Positions 24,847 through 32,394 of a stretch of DNA of 33,531 nucleotides are shown piece by piece. Below the pieces are notes generated by a model. That model did no database searches. It was not told the origin of the DNA and was given only the letters and a program-made list of their open reading frames with translations. Source of the stretch: an uncultured Lachnospiraceae bacterium (GTDB lineage Bacteria; Bacillota; Clostridia; Lachnospirales; Lachnospiraceae). Each line of letters starts with the position of its first letter. Position 1 is the first letter of the stretch. A program made the position numbers and the translations under genes. The stretch lies in the NCBI GenBank assembly GCA_902476645.1, contig CABSEG010000024.1, positions 1 to 33,531 on the forward strand, written 5' to 3'.

Positions 24847-25689
24847 ATGATTGCAGAAGTATTTTTACACGCGCTGGAAGATTGTATCAAAATGATCCCA
24901 TTTTTGTTCGGCGCTTTTTTGCTTTTGGAGGCGCTGGAACACAAGGCCAGTGAGAGGATCAACCGCATCCTGGCAAAAGCAGGGAAAGCAGGTCCGGCGG
25001 CAGGAGCGTTGTTAGGGTGCATTCCCCAGTGCGGATTTTCCATCGTGGCGGCCAATCTCTATTCAGGAGGTGTGATTACACTGGGCACCCTGTTGGCAGT
25101 CATGATTGCCACTTCAGATGAAGCCATTCTGATTCTGATTGGAAATCCCGGACAGGGTGGGGAGATTTTGCGTCTGCTGGTCATCAAGGTACTGATCGGT
25201 GTGGCCGCAGGGTATGTGACAGATGCGGTAATCAGAGGGAGAAAACGGGAAAAAAAAGAAATTGAGGATTTATGTAAGGATTGCGGATGCCATGATCACC
25301 ATGGGATTCTGAGGCCGGCGCTATATCATACAGGAAAGATCTTCCTCTTCCTTTTGCTGTTTTCTGTGGCGCTGGAGTTCGCCATCCATGTGCTTGGTAT
25401 AGAACAGATTTCCAGAATCCTATTGACGGACACGCTGTTTCAGCCATTGATCGCGGCGTTGATTGGTTTGATCCCCAACTGTGCTTCTTCCGTCATGCTT
25501 ACACAATTGTATTTAAGCGGAGTGATCAGCTTTGCCTCTGTGATCGCGGGACTCTGTACCAGCGCGGGGCTGGGGCTTGCGGTTCTGTTTAAAGTGAATC
25601 GAAATAGGCGCGAGAATGTTCGGATTCTGGCTCTGCTTTATGTTGTATCAGCCGGAGCAGGGCTATTGCTTCAGTTAGCAAGTTTTTAG
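24847..25689 (+). CDS. Putative 10-TM heavy-metal exporter (ArsP_2 / putative manganese transporter family)
   Basis: A 280-aa integral membrane protein. It is built from two halves that share a motif: LLGCIPQCGFS near residue 60 and LIGLIPNCASS near residue 215, each before a membrane helix and each with a conserved Cys. Between them is a cytosolic or external loop rich in Cys and His (CKDCGCHDHHG), suited to metal binding. This matches PF11449, annotated variously as an arsenic efflux protein or a putative manganese transporter; the true substrate is not established. The start has GAGG 7-8 nt upstream and its own promoter lies in the yaaA 3' end. The family call is fairly firm; the ion is open. 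Confidence 0.82.
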   Translation: MIAEVFLHALEDCIKMIPFLFGAFLLLEALEHKASERINRILAKAGKAGPAAGALLGCIPQCGFSIVAANLYSGGVITLGTLLAVMIATSDEAILILIGNPGQGGEILRLLVIKVLIGVAAGYVTDAVIRGRKREKKEIEDLCKDCGCHDHHGILRPALYHTGKIFLFLLLFSVALEFAIHVLGIEQISRILLTDTLFQPLIAALIGLIPNCASSVMLTQLYLSGVISFASVIAGLCTSAGLGLAVLFKVNRNRRENVRILALLYVVSAGAGLLLQLASF

Positions 25690-25690
25690 T

Positions 25691-25707
25691 TTTACAGGGA
25701 TTTTACA
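25691..25707 (+). promoter_or_regulatory. PHO-box-like direct repeat upstream of the alarmone synthetase gene
   Basis: Two TTTACA elements (25691-25696 and 25702-25707) start exactly 11 bp apart, the spacing of PhoP half-sites in Firmicutes (TT(A/C/T)ACA-like). No convincing -35 or -10 pair follows. Similar elements recur before the phosphate transporter gene at 26570. Confidence 0.35.
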
Positions 25708-25775
25708 GAGGGATGATTTTCCATTGATGCAGGTTTGATATCTTGTCTTAGAAAGTGATCAAAAGGGGGGAAAGC

Positions 25776-26429
25776 ATGTCCAAGAAAGCAAAGAAGAAAA
25801 AGCGGGATGCATCCTTTGCGCAGATTGAACAGGATATGAAAAGCGATGCCTTTTTGCTAAAATATGAATATGCCATCTCAGAAGTAAAAAGGTTGTTGGA
25901 ACAGATTAATCAGGAACAGGACGGCAAGGACACCCATAAGAGAATCGAGTATATCACCTCCCGGATCAAATCGCCTGAGAGCGCCGTAGAAAAGCTCAGG
26001 CGAAAGGGCCGGGAGGTTTCCATATATTCTATGGAAAAAAATCTCAATGACATCGCCGGGGTATGTGTAGTGTGTGCCTATTACGAGGATGTCTATCAGG
26101 TGGCGAAGAAGCTGGAGCAGTGCCCGAAGGTGAGAATCCTTAAGAAAAAGGATTTTATCCGTAAGCCCAAGAGCAGCGGTTACCGAAGCCTTCATCTCAT
26201 TCTCGGGATGCCTTCTCACTGGATGGAAGAAGAAAACCCGGTAAAAGTAGAGGTTCAGATTCGCACATTGGCAATGGACGCATGGGCCAGATTAGATCAT
26301 GAATTGCACTATAAAAAGAAAATCCGGAATGTGGAACAAATCAGCAGGGAATTAAGGCATTGCGCGGATTCCATAGAAGAGCTGGACGATACGATGCAGA
26401 AAATCCGGAGCCGGCTCAAAAGAATGTAG
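25776..26429 (+). CDS. Small alarmone synthetase, RelQ/YjbM-like RelA/SpoT-domain protein
   Basis: A 217-aa cytoplasmic (p)ppGpp synthetase with no HD hydrolase, TGS or ACT domain. Synthetase motifs are present in order: RIKSPESAVEKL, NDIAGV (Asp92), KPKSSGYRSLH (135-140 for the core) and EVQIRT (159-164), followed by WARLDHEL. The family transfers pyrophosphate from ATP to GTP or GDP. The N-terminus is a Lys-rich stretch. The start at 25776 is preceded by AAAAGGGGGG; an upstream in-frame GTG at 25755 lies before that site and is less likely. It sits between the metal exporter and the phosphate cotransporter, and PHO-box-like repeats lie upstream of both this gene and the latter. Confidence 0.9.
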   Translation: MSKKAKKKKRDASFAQIEQDMKSDAFLLKYEYAISEVKRLLEQINQEQDGKDTHKRIEYITSRIKSPESAVEKLRRKGREVSIYSMEKNLNDIAGVCVVCAYYEDVYQVAKKLEQCPKVRILKKKDFIRKPKSSGYRSLHLILGMPSHWMEEENPVKVEVQIRTLAMDAWARLDHELHYKKKIRNVEQISRELRHCADSIEELDDTMQKIRSRLKRM

Positions 26430-26446
26430 GAGAATGCAAAATTTTT

Positions 26447-26517
26447 GTAACATTGCTACAGACTTTACGTAGATTTTACAAAATTTACAAATAGATTTGA
26501 AAAACCGGTGATAGAAT
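26447..26517 (+). promoter_or_regulatory. Phosphate-cotransporter promoter with a cluster of TTTACA-like elements (candidate PhoP sites)
   Basis: Five elements precede the -10 TAGAAT (26512-26517): GTAACA (26447), GCTACA (26455), TTTACG (26464), TTTACA (26475) and TTTACA (26484). The third and fourth are 11 bp apart; the others are 8-9 bp apart, so the fit to a classical PHO box is partial. No consensus -35 exists at the right distance, consistent with an activator-dependent promoter. Confidence 0.45.
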
Positions 26518-26569
26518 GTGTTTCATGTAAAAAATGTAAAAATCATGTAAGATTGAGGGAGAGAAAAAC

Positions 26570-28312
26570 ATGAACAGCACATTTCAGACACTTTTTGGAT
26601 TATGTGGTGGATTAGCCCTGTTTCTCTACGGAATGAATCTGATGAGCGAAGGGCTTCAGAAAGCGGCAGGAGAGAAAATGAAAGCAGTCCTGGCGTTTCT
26701 GACAAAGAATCCGGTGATGGGAGTTTTGGCAGGAACCTTAACTACGGCAGTGCTTCAAAGCAGCAGTGCCACCACAGTTATGGTCATCGGATTTGTGAGC
26801 GCGGGACTGATGACGCTGCCCCAGGCGATCTCCGTAATCCTGGGAGCGAATATTGGTACCACCATGACGGCACAAATTATTGCGTTTAAGATTGATGATT
26901 TTGTATGGCCGATTGTGTTCGTGGGCTTTATCATCTATTTTATTGCCAAAAATGAAAAAGTGAAAAACATCGGACAGACTATTTTTGCGTTTGGTCTGTT
27001 GTTTGTGGGAATTATCACGATGGGAAATGTAATGGAGCCTCTGGCCAACAGTCCGATCTTTACGGAACTGATTGCAAAGGTGTCTGATATCCCTGTTCTT
27101 GGGCTGCTTCTGGGAACGGTTATGACTTTGATCGTGCAAAGCAGCAGCGCTACCATTGCCGTACTCCAGAATTTTGCCATTCAGCCTGCGGCGGATGGAG
27201 TATCCAGTGTGATTGGACTGACCGGTGCGATTCCCATTTTGCTGGGAGATAACATCGGGACCACCATTACTGCGCTTCTGGCTTCTGTTGGGCAATCTAA
27301 AAATGCCAAACGCGCAGCAGTGGCCCACAGTGTATTCAATATTGTGGGAAGCTGTATTTTCATCTGGATTATCCCCTGGTACGCCCAGTTTATCCGGTGG
27401 ATCTCTCCGAAAGGAGATGAGATCGATGTGATTTCCAGGCAGATTGCCAATGCCCATACCGTGTTTAACTTCGCAAACACTCTGCTGTGGTTGCCATTGA
27501 TTTGGTTGATGGTAAAAATTGTGAAGCGGATTATCCCCGGAGAGGACGAGAGGGAGAGCAGTCAGTTAGAACCCATGTATGTGGGAGCAGGGCTTGCTAA
27601 ACAGCCTGCGCTGGCGCTTTTGCAGGTAAGAAGAGAGGTACTCCATGTGGGTGAAATGGCAAAGAGCGTTCTGGAGAACGCGAAAATTTCATTTCTTCAG
27701 CGGGATGTGAAAGCACTGGAACAGGTGGAAAAGATTTCCGGTTCTATTCAGTCTGTGCATGAAATTTCGGTAAAGAGACTTTCCTCCATGATTGCAGAGG
27801 GAATCCTGAGTGAAGAGCAGGCCAAGCAGACCACCTCTCTGCTGTACGTGATGGGGGAACTGGAGAGATTAGGAAAGAACTGTGAAGAGCTTTCTCAAGT
27901 GGCAAAAGTAAAACAGGAGAAGACCTTTAAATTTTCCAACGATGCGATTCGTGAGATTGAAGGCACGCTGAATGCCATTGGTATGATGCTGGAAGGGTGC
28001 CTGACCAGTTTGAAAACGGGAAAAAAAGAGGAAGTGGTTAAGGTAAGCGGACAGCAACAGGATTTATATCCGGTGGAAGCCAGGCTGATGAAAAAGCATA
28101 TGGAGCGTATTAAAAAGGGAAAATGCGATCCGGAATTTACAATAGTATTCAGTAATGTACTCCATTGTCTGGACCGAATGGGCAATAATTGTACCAGCAT
28201 TGCCGAGGTGATGGTACAGGATTTGAAAATGGAGCAGCTTCTGGAGATCCCGGAGGGGGAAGGTGCTTCGACAGCGATGGCGGAAGCAGCCGCCAGTGTG
28301 GAGCAGGCATAG
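26570..28312 (+). CDS. Na+/phosphate cotransporter with C-terminal PhoU-like domain
   Basis: A 580-aa inner-membrane protein. The N-terminal part (about 1-320) holds two inverted-repeat transport units, each with the QSSSAT signature (VLQSSSATTVMV and LIVQSSSATIAVL). The part from about 340 to 565 is helical and soluble, in the position of the PhoU-like domain found in NptA/YjbB-type proteins. It imports or exports inorganic phosphate coupled to Na+. The start has GGGAGAG upstream. The upstream region carries TTTACA-like repeats, and a strong terminator follows, so it is likely monocistronic and phosphate-responsive. Confidence 0.92.
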   Translation: MNSTFQTLFGLCGGLALFLYGMNLMSEGLQKAAGEKMKAVLAFLTKNPVMGVLAGTLTTAVLQSSSATTVMVIGFVSAGLMTLPQAISVILGANIGTTMTAQIIAFKIDDFVWPIVFVGFIIYFIAKNEKVKNIGQTIFAFGLLFVGIITMGNVMEPLANSPIFTELIAKVSDIPVLGLLLGTVMTLIVQSSSATIAVLQNFAIQPAADGVSSVIGLTGAIPILLGDNIGTTITALLASVGQSKNAKRAAVAHSVFNIVGSCIFIWIIPWYAQFIRWISPKGDEIDVISRQIANAHTVFNFANTLLWLPLIWLMVKIVKRIIPGEDERESSQLEPMYVGAGLAKQPALALLQVRREVLHVGEMAKSVLENAKISFLQRDVKALEQVEKISGSIQSVHEISVKRLSSMIAEGILSEEQAKQTTSLLYVMGELERLGKNCEELSQVAKVKQEKTFKFSNDAIREIEGTLNAIGMMLEGCLTSLKTGKKEEVVKVSGQQQDLYPVEARLMKKHMERIKKGKCDPEFTIVFSNVLHCLDRMGNNCTSIAEVMVQDLKMEQLLEIPEGEGASTAMAEAAASVEQA

Positions 28313-28346
28313 GATGGAAGCCTGAAAATAGAAAATACAATTTTGA

Positions 28347-28388
28347 AAAAACCGATTCAGAGACGACTGTTTCTGGAACGGTTTTTTT
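28347..28388 (+). terminator. Intrinsic terminator after the phosphate cotransporter gene
   Basis: The outer stem is AAAACCG (28347-28353) with CGGTTTT (28379-28385), continued by an imperfect inner stem CAGA with TCTG, and ends in a run of seven T. It is a good bidirectional-looking terminator 35 nt after the stop codon. Confidence 0.85.
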
Positions 28389-28414
28389 ATATACCAAATT
28401 TTCATTTTATCGTG

Positions 28415-28439
28415 TATAATTATTATCCAAGAAGGATAA
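28415..28439 (+). promoter_or_regulatory. -10 element and adjacent inverted repeat upstream of the binding-protein operon
   Basis: A TATAAT (28415-28420) has no good -35 at 16-18 bp. Right after it is a perfect 6-bp inverted repeat, TTATCC (28423-28428) with GGATAA (28434-28439), around the expected start of transcription. That is a plausible repressor operator; no repressor gene is nearby. Confidence 0.4.
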
Positions 28440-28497
28440 AATACGTTATTTCAGGCAAGATAAGGTAATATCTTTTATTTTCACAGGGAGGGACAAC

Positions 28498-29760
28498 ATG
28501 CGGGTGGCAAAATATACAAAGATTTTTATTATTTGTTCTTTGACAATGGGGATGTTTGGGTGCTCGAAAGAACTGTCTACGAAGGATACCGAAAGAGAAA
28601 AAATAGTTTTGGAGGTGTACGCCTGGTCAGATGAAGAGGAGAATATAAGGATTTTGGCAGAAGCGTATGAAAAGACGCATACAGATATTCGGGTGCATGT
28701 AAATGTGATTCCTGGCTCCGAATATATTCAGCAGTTAACAGTCCTGAATCAAAGGGGAGAACAGTTGGACTGCATATTAACATCCTTTCCTGCGTCGGCA
28801 CTTGCAATGGCAAACAAAGGATTGATTCAGAAGATTGACGAATATGGGGAAGCAGAGGATGCGTTTTATCCTGATTGGTATGGTGGGGAAAAAAAGGCTA
28901 AATCCTATATGCTTCCTTATCGTATGGGACAGTGGGTAGTTTACTACAATAAGACCTTATTCGACCAAATGGGGGTTGCTTATCCTGATGAGGATTGGAC
29001 TTGGGAAGAATATGCAGAGACAGCAAAGAACCTTACCGGTGTGATAAATGGGAAAAAGGCCTATGGCTCTTTAAGCTTTGAACCAGACAGCATCTGGTGG
29101 ATGACGCCGGCCCGTTCAGCAGGTGCTATGAATCCGTTGGAGGAATCGGACTTAGAAGAAATGAAAAAGGCCGCCAAATGGTGTTACGATTTAACTTATG
29201 TATTGGGGGCTCAGATTCCTTATACAGAGCAGACAGGGGAACGGGCTTCCAACTACGATGCACTTTTTTTAAACGGAAATATCGGGATGTATTTCTGCGG
29301 AGACTGGTCGGTACAAAGCCTTAACAAGAAAATCAGAGAAGACAGGTTAAAATTTGACTATGACATTGCGCCTCTGCCTCATTGGGAAGGAAAAGAGTCT
29401 TATGGGTTTGCAAATGCGGCAGTGGTAACTATGTCTGCTACTACAGAGCATCCAGACGAAGTCTTTTCTTTTATGCAGTTTACAGCGGGAGAGCAGGGGG
29501 CAAAATTGCTGGCTAAAAACAGTATCATTCCAGCCTGGCAGGACAATACCGTAAGACAACAGTACATGGAATCAATAGAGCAGCCGGAACATGCAGAATA
29601 TCTCTTTGAAGAAAAAAAGATATGTATGATCCCGGCAGATGTTTCTTATAATGAAGCAATTGATCTGGTGAGAGATGAAGTGGAGAAGTATTTATTAAAA
29701 GAGCAGGGATTAGAGGAGACTTTTGCTGTTATTGAGCAAAAACTTAAGCCCCTGAAATAG
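28498..29760 (+). CDS. Extracellular solute-binding lipoprotein (family 1), likely sensor partner
   Basis: A 420-aa sugar-type binding protein. The signal peptide ends in a lipobox (MFGC) with lipid-modified Cys22. Typical family-1 features include VYAWSDEEE at the start of the mature fold, LPYRMGQWVVYYNKTLFDQ in the ligand cleft region and a WTWEEYAETAKNLT helix. GGGAGGG lies upstream of the start. The gene is 9 nt from a YesM-type kinase and in line with its response regulator, and no permease or ATPase genes are nearby. A role in presenting ligand to the kinase is therefore more likely than transport, although permeases could lie elsewhere. This stretch (28.4-31.5 kb) looks more A/T-rich than the flanking enzyme genes. 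Confidence 0.88.
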   Translation: MRVAKYTKIFIICSLTMGMFGCSKELSTKDTEREKIVLEVYAWSDEEENIRILAEAYEKTHTDIRVHVNVIPGSEYIQQLTVLNQRGEQLDCILTSFPASALAMANKGLIQKIDEYGEAEDAFYPDWYGGEKKAKSYMLPYRMGQWVVYYNKTLFDQMGVAYPDEDWTWEEYAETAKNLTGVINGKKAYGSLSFEPDSIWWMTPARSAGAMNPLEESDLEEMKKAAKWCYDLTYVLGAQIPYTEQTGERASNYDALFLNGNIGMYFCGDWSVQSLNKKIREDRLKFDYDIAPLPHWEGKESYGFANAAVVTMSATTEHPDEVFSFMQFTAGEQGAKLLAKNSIIPAWQDNTVRQQYMESIEQPEHAEYLFEEKKICMIPADVSYNEAIDLVRDEVEKYLLKEQGLEETFAVIEQKLKPLK

Positions 29761-29769
29761 GAGTCAAGC

Positions 29770-31536
29770 ATGAGAAAGAATCAATCCATTACACGGCGAT
29801 TTTTCTTTTATTTAGTGGTGATTATCGTGTTGTCAAATCTCCTGATTTTTGGAGCCAGCTATTTGATTGCTCAAAAAAATATGCACCAACAATCCAGTAA
29901 TATGGCTGCAAATCTAATGGAATCCCATCTGCTTATGATGGAGGATTATTTCAGGGATATTGATCAAGTTGCAGAATCTCTGATTTATAATCCGGATATC
30001 ATTCGGTTTTTAAAGGAAAAGAAGAGCAATACAGAGGATTTGAAATTTTTATACGGAATCGGAAGCGTGTATTATACATCGAGGCCGGACTTGGAACTGA
30101 TCTTTTATAAAAAAAGGTTATGTAACAATCAATTTTCTATTGTTCAGAAAGACCGGGCGGATACAATACCAGACTATAGAAATTCAGGGTGGTATCAAAG
30201 TATAGAGCAACAGAAGAAAGATCGTATGATCTTTGTAAAAAGTCAGGATGAAGAGGGGCAGGAACTGACCCCCTTTATCATCTATCGCGTGCGGGACCGG
30301 TATTACGATGATACTGTGGGGTATTTGAGAGTTAATATGAACCTTCAATCCCTAAAGGAAAGATTGCTGCACAGCTATAAGGAATTGGATGGAACCACGA
30401 TCTGGGACGAGAAAGGAAGAGCTCTGTTTTATGATAAGCTGATTATTGAAGTACCGGAACAGGAGCAGAATTCCGGTACGATCCATATGTTTGAGACAAA
30501 AAAGTATCTGATTTCCTGGGGAATTTCCCAGAGGACCGGATGGAAGATTACCATGGCGGTTTCCAAAGAGGGAATCATACAAAAGCAAAGACAGATGGCG
30601 ATGATGTTGCTTTTGCTCTTGGCAGGAATTATTATGGCATCTCTGTTTTTTTCAAAAAAGTGCTTTTCCATTATAACCGTTAACTTTCAAAGGCTTGTGG
30701 AGGGTATGGAAAGAGTAAAGAAAGGAGAATTGACCACACAGGTAGAGGTTGAAACACAGGATGAAATTAGCATCCTGATTCAGGAGTTTAATTCTATGAT
30801 TAAGAAGGTAGATCTGCTGGTTCAGACAGTAGAATCAAAACAGTTGTTGCTGAAGGAGGCGGAAGTAAAAGCTTTACAGCAGCAAATAAATCCCCATTTT
30901 ATCCATAACATTATGGAAACCATTATGGGACTTGCAAGTGAGGGAATGAAGGATCAGGTGATTACAGTCAGCAAATGCTTAAGCTCTATGTTGCGGTACA
31001 ATATGAGGCTGGAAAATATCACAACCCTGGAAACGGAACTAAAACAGGTATACAACTATATCCAGATTTTAAAGATTCGTTTTGAAGATCGTTTTACCGT
31101 AGATTATGAGATTGATGAAGCATGTTTAACATGCGGCATTGTGAAATTTACCCTCCAGCCTCTGGTGGAAAACGCAATTACCCATGGTTTTCGGGATACC
31201 GATACCGGAGGCATTCTCCGATTGGACATCAAAAGAAAGGGAGACTGCGTGCGCATTCGAATCGCTGATAATGGTTGTGGAATTTCTAAAAATCTGCTAT
31301 TAGAAATGAATAAAAGATTTGAACAGACGACGGATCATCCTCTGGATTATATTGATCAATATAAAAGTCTGGGGCTTCTAAATGTTTATCTGCGTCTGCG
31401 TTTGCGCTACGGGAGCAGTTGTGTAATGAAAATCTTCAGTAAAGAAAATAAAGGAACCTGTATCTCCATGTGGATACCATATGAACCCGAAAAAAGAAAG
31501 AGGATTGGCAATGAAAAAGATCATGATTGTGGATGA
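29770..31536 (+). CDS. YesM-type sensor histidine kinase (second system)
   Basis: A 588-aa membrane kinase. A first helix lies at about 14-35, an extracellular sensor region at 36-275, a second helix at 276-296 and a HAMP domain at about 297-350. The phosphoacceptor is His376 in QQINPHFIHN. The N box LVENAITHG (about 466) and a DNGCGIS ATP-binding box (about 500) are intact, with GLLNVYLRLRLRYG near the end. The start has AGGAG 8 nt upstream. Its 3' end overlaps the response regulator gene by 26 nt. It differs clearly from the kinase at 264-2048 in the sensor region, so the two should read different signals. Confidence 0.93.
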   Translation: MRKNQSITRRFFFYLVVIIVLSNLLIFGASYLIAQKNMHQQSSNMAANLMESHLLMMEDYFRDIDQVAESLIYNPDIIRFLKEKKSNTEDLKFLYGIGSVYYTSRPDLELIFYKKRLCNNQFSIVQKDRADTIPDYRNSGWYQSIEQQKKDRMIFVKSQDEEGQELTPFIIYRVRDRYYDDTVGYLRVNMNLQSLKERLLHSYKELDGTTIWDEKGRALFYDKLIIEVPEQEQNSGTIHMFETKKYLISWGISQRTGWKITMAVSKEGIIQKQRQMAMMLLLLLAGIIMASLFFSKKCFSIITVNFQRLVEGMERVKKGELTTQVEVETQDEISILIQEFNSMIKKVDLLVQTVESKQLLLKEAEVKALQQQINPHFIHNIMETIMGLASEGMKDQVITVSKCLSSMLRYNMRLENITTLETELKQVYNYIQILKIRFEDRFTVDYEIDEACLTCGIVKFTLQPLVENAITHGFRDTDTGGILRLDIKRKGDCVRIRIADNGCGISKNLLLEMNKRFEQTTDHPLDYIDQYKSLGLLNVYLRLRLRYGSSCVMKIFSKENKGTCISMWIPYEPEKRKRIGNEKDHDCG

Positions 31537-32221
31537 TGAGAAGTATATCCGAAAGAGTATTATAGGACGCATGAACTGGAAGAATCTGAACCTGTGCGTA
31601 GTGGCAGAAGCTGGAAATGGAGAGGAAGCGCTGCGCCTGATGAGCCAGGAAGAGCCGGATTTGGTTTTGGTGGATATTCGAATGCCGAAAATGGACGGTT
31701 TGGCCTTTATCGGGGAGGCAAAGAAGCGGTTTTCAAAAGCGAAATATATTATTATGAGTGCCTACAGCGATTTTGACTATGCGAGAAAGGCCATTCAGCT
31801 TGGAGTGGAAGATTATATCTTAAAACCGGTAGACGAAGAAGAATTCCAGGAAGTTATAGAAAAACTCTCAGACAGAGAGAAAGAGCCTGTGGAAGACTGG
31901 GAGAAACAGGGGGAGTTGGCAACTGCGGTGAAGCAATATGTACAGAGAAATTTTGCCAGGGATTTAAGCACGTCCAAACTTGCCGATGAGTTTTTTGTCA
32001 ATGCCAATTACCTGTCTACGCTGTTTAAGAAAAAGGAAGGGATAAATTTAACCAGATATATAGAGGAGGTACGTATGGAGCGAGCCAAGGAGTTATTGAA
32101 AGGAAACAAAAGCATTACCAGCATAGCGGCAGAGACAGGATATATGGATTCCGGATATTTTTCCAGAATTTTTAAAAAGTATGTGGGCATGAGTCCCAGA
32201 CAGTACCGCAATCAGCTGTAG
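31511..32221 (+). CDS. AraC-type response regulator (YesN-like), compact form
   Basis: A 236-aa transcription activator. The receiver domain (about 1-120) has the acidic pair Asp8-Asp9, phosphorylation site Asp55 in VDIRMPKMDG, and LKPVD at its end. A short linker leads to an AraC-type double helix-turn-helix (about 135-236) with LADEFFVNANYLSTLFKK and GYMDSGYFSRIFKKYVGMSPRQYR. Many YesN-like regulators have about 500 aa with a long middle region; this one lacks it. The start at 31511 follows AAAGAGG; the in-frame ATG at 31481 has no good site. It is coupled to the kinase by a 26-nt overlap. Its likely target is the 21-bp-period direct repeat before the GH2 gene just downstream. Confidence 0.93.
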   Translation: MKKIMIVDDEKYIRKSIIGRMNWKNLNLCVVAEAGNGEEALRLMSQEEPDLVLVDIRMPKMDGLAFIGEAKKRFSKAKYIIMSAYSDFDYARKAIQLGVEDYILKPVDEEEFQEVIEKLSDREKEPVEDWEKQGELATAVKQYVQRNFARDLSTSKLADEFFVNANYLSTLFKKKEGINLTRYIEEVRMERAKELLKGNKSITSIAAETGYMDSGYFSRIFKKYVGMSPRQYRNQL

Positions 32222-32243
32222 AGGGATTTGTGACATTTTAACT

Positions 32244-32304
32244 GAGAATTTTCCTAAAAAAGCAGAGGATATTCCTATTTTTTTTTCATTTCAAGAGATA
32301 GAAT
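32244..32304 (+). promoter_or_regulatory. Activator-type promoter with GAGrATwTTCCTA direct repeats, upstream of the truncated GH2 gene
   Basis: The two copies are GAGAATTTTCCTA (32244-32256) and GAGGATATTCCTA (32265-32277), 11 of 13 identical and exactly 21 bp apart. The -10 is TAGAAT (32299-32304), starting 34 bp after the start of copy 2. The same geometry is seen at the three region-1 promoters, but the repeat sequence differs. The -35 position (TATTTT) is far from consensus. Confidence 0.7.
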
Positions 32305-32394
32305 CTAGACAATGATGCTGTATCCACAGCCATCAGAACCTGTAATTTCCGTCAATATGACGGAACAATAGCAGATAGGGAGGAACTTGACAAG

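Noticed and set aside
26480..26496. AAAATTTACAAATAGAT resembling the paired-box motif before the phosphate cotransporter gene
   Set aside because: It needs a one-base gap, has no copy 21 bp upstream and is better explained as part of the TTTACA cluster.
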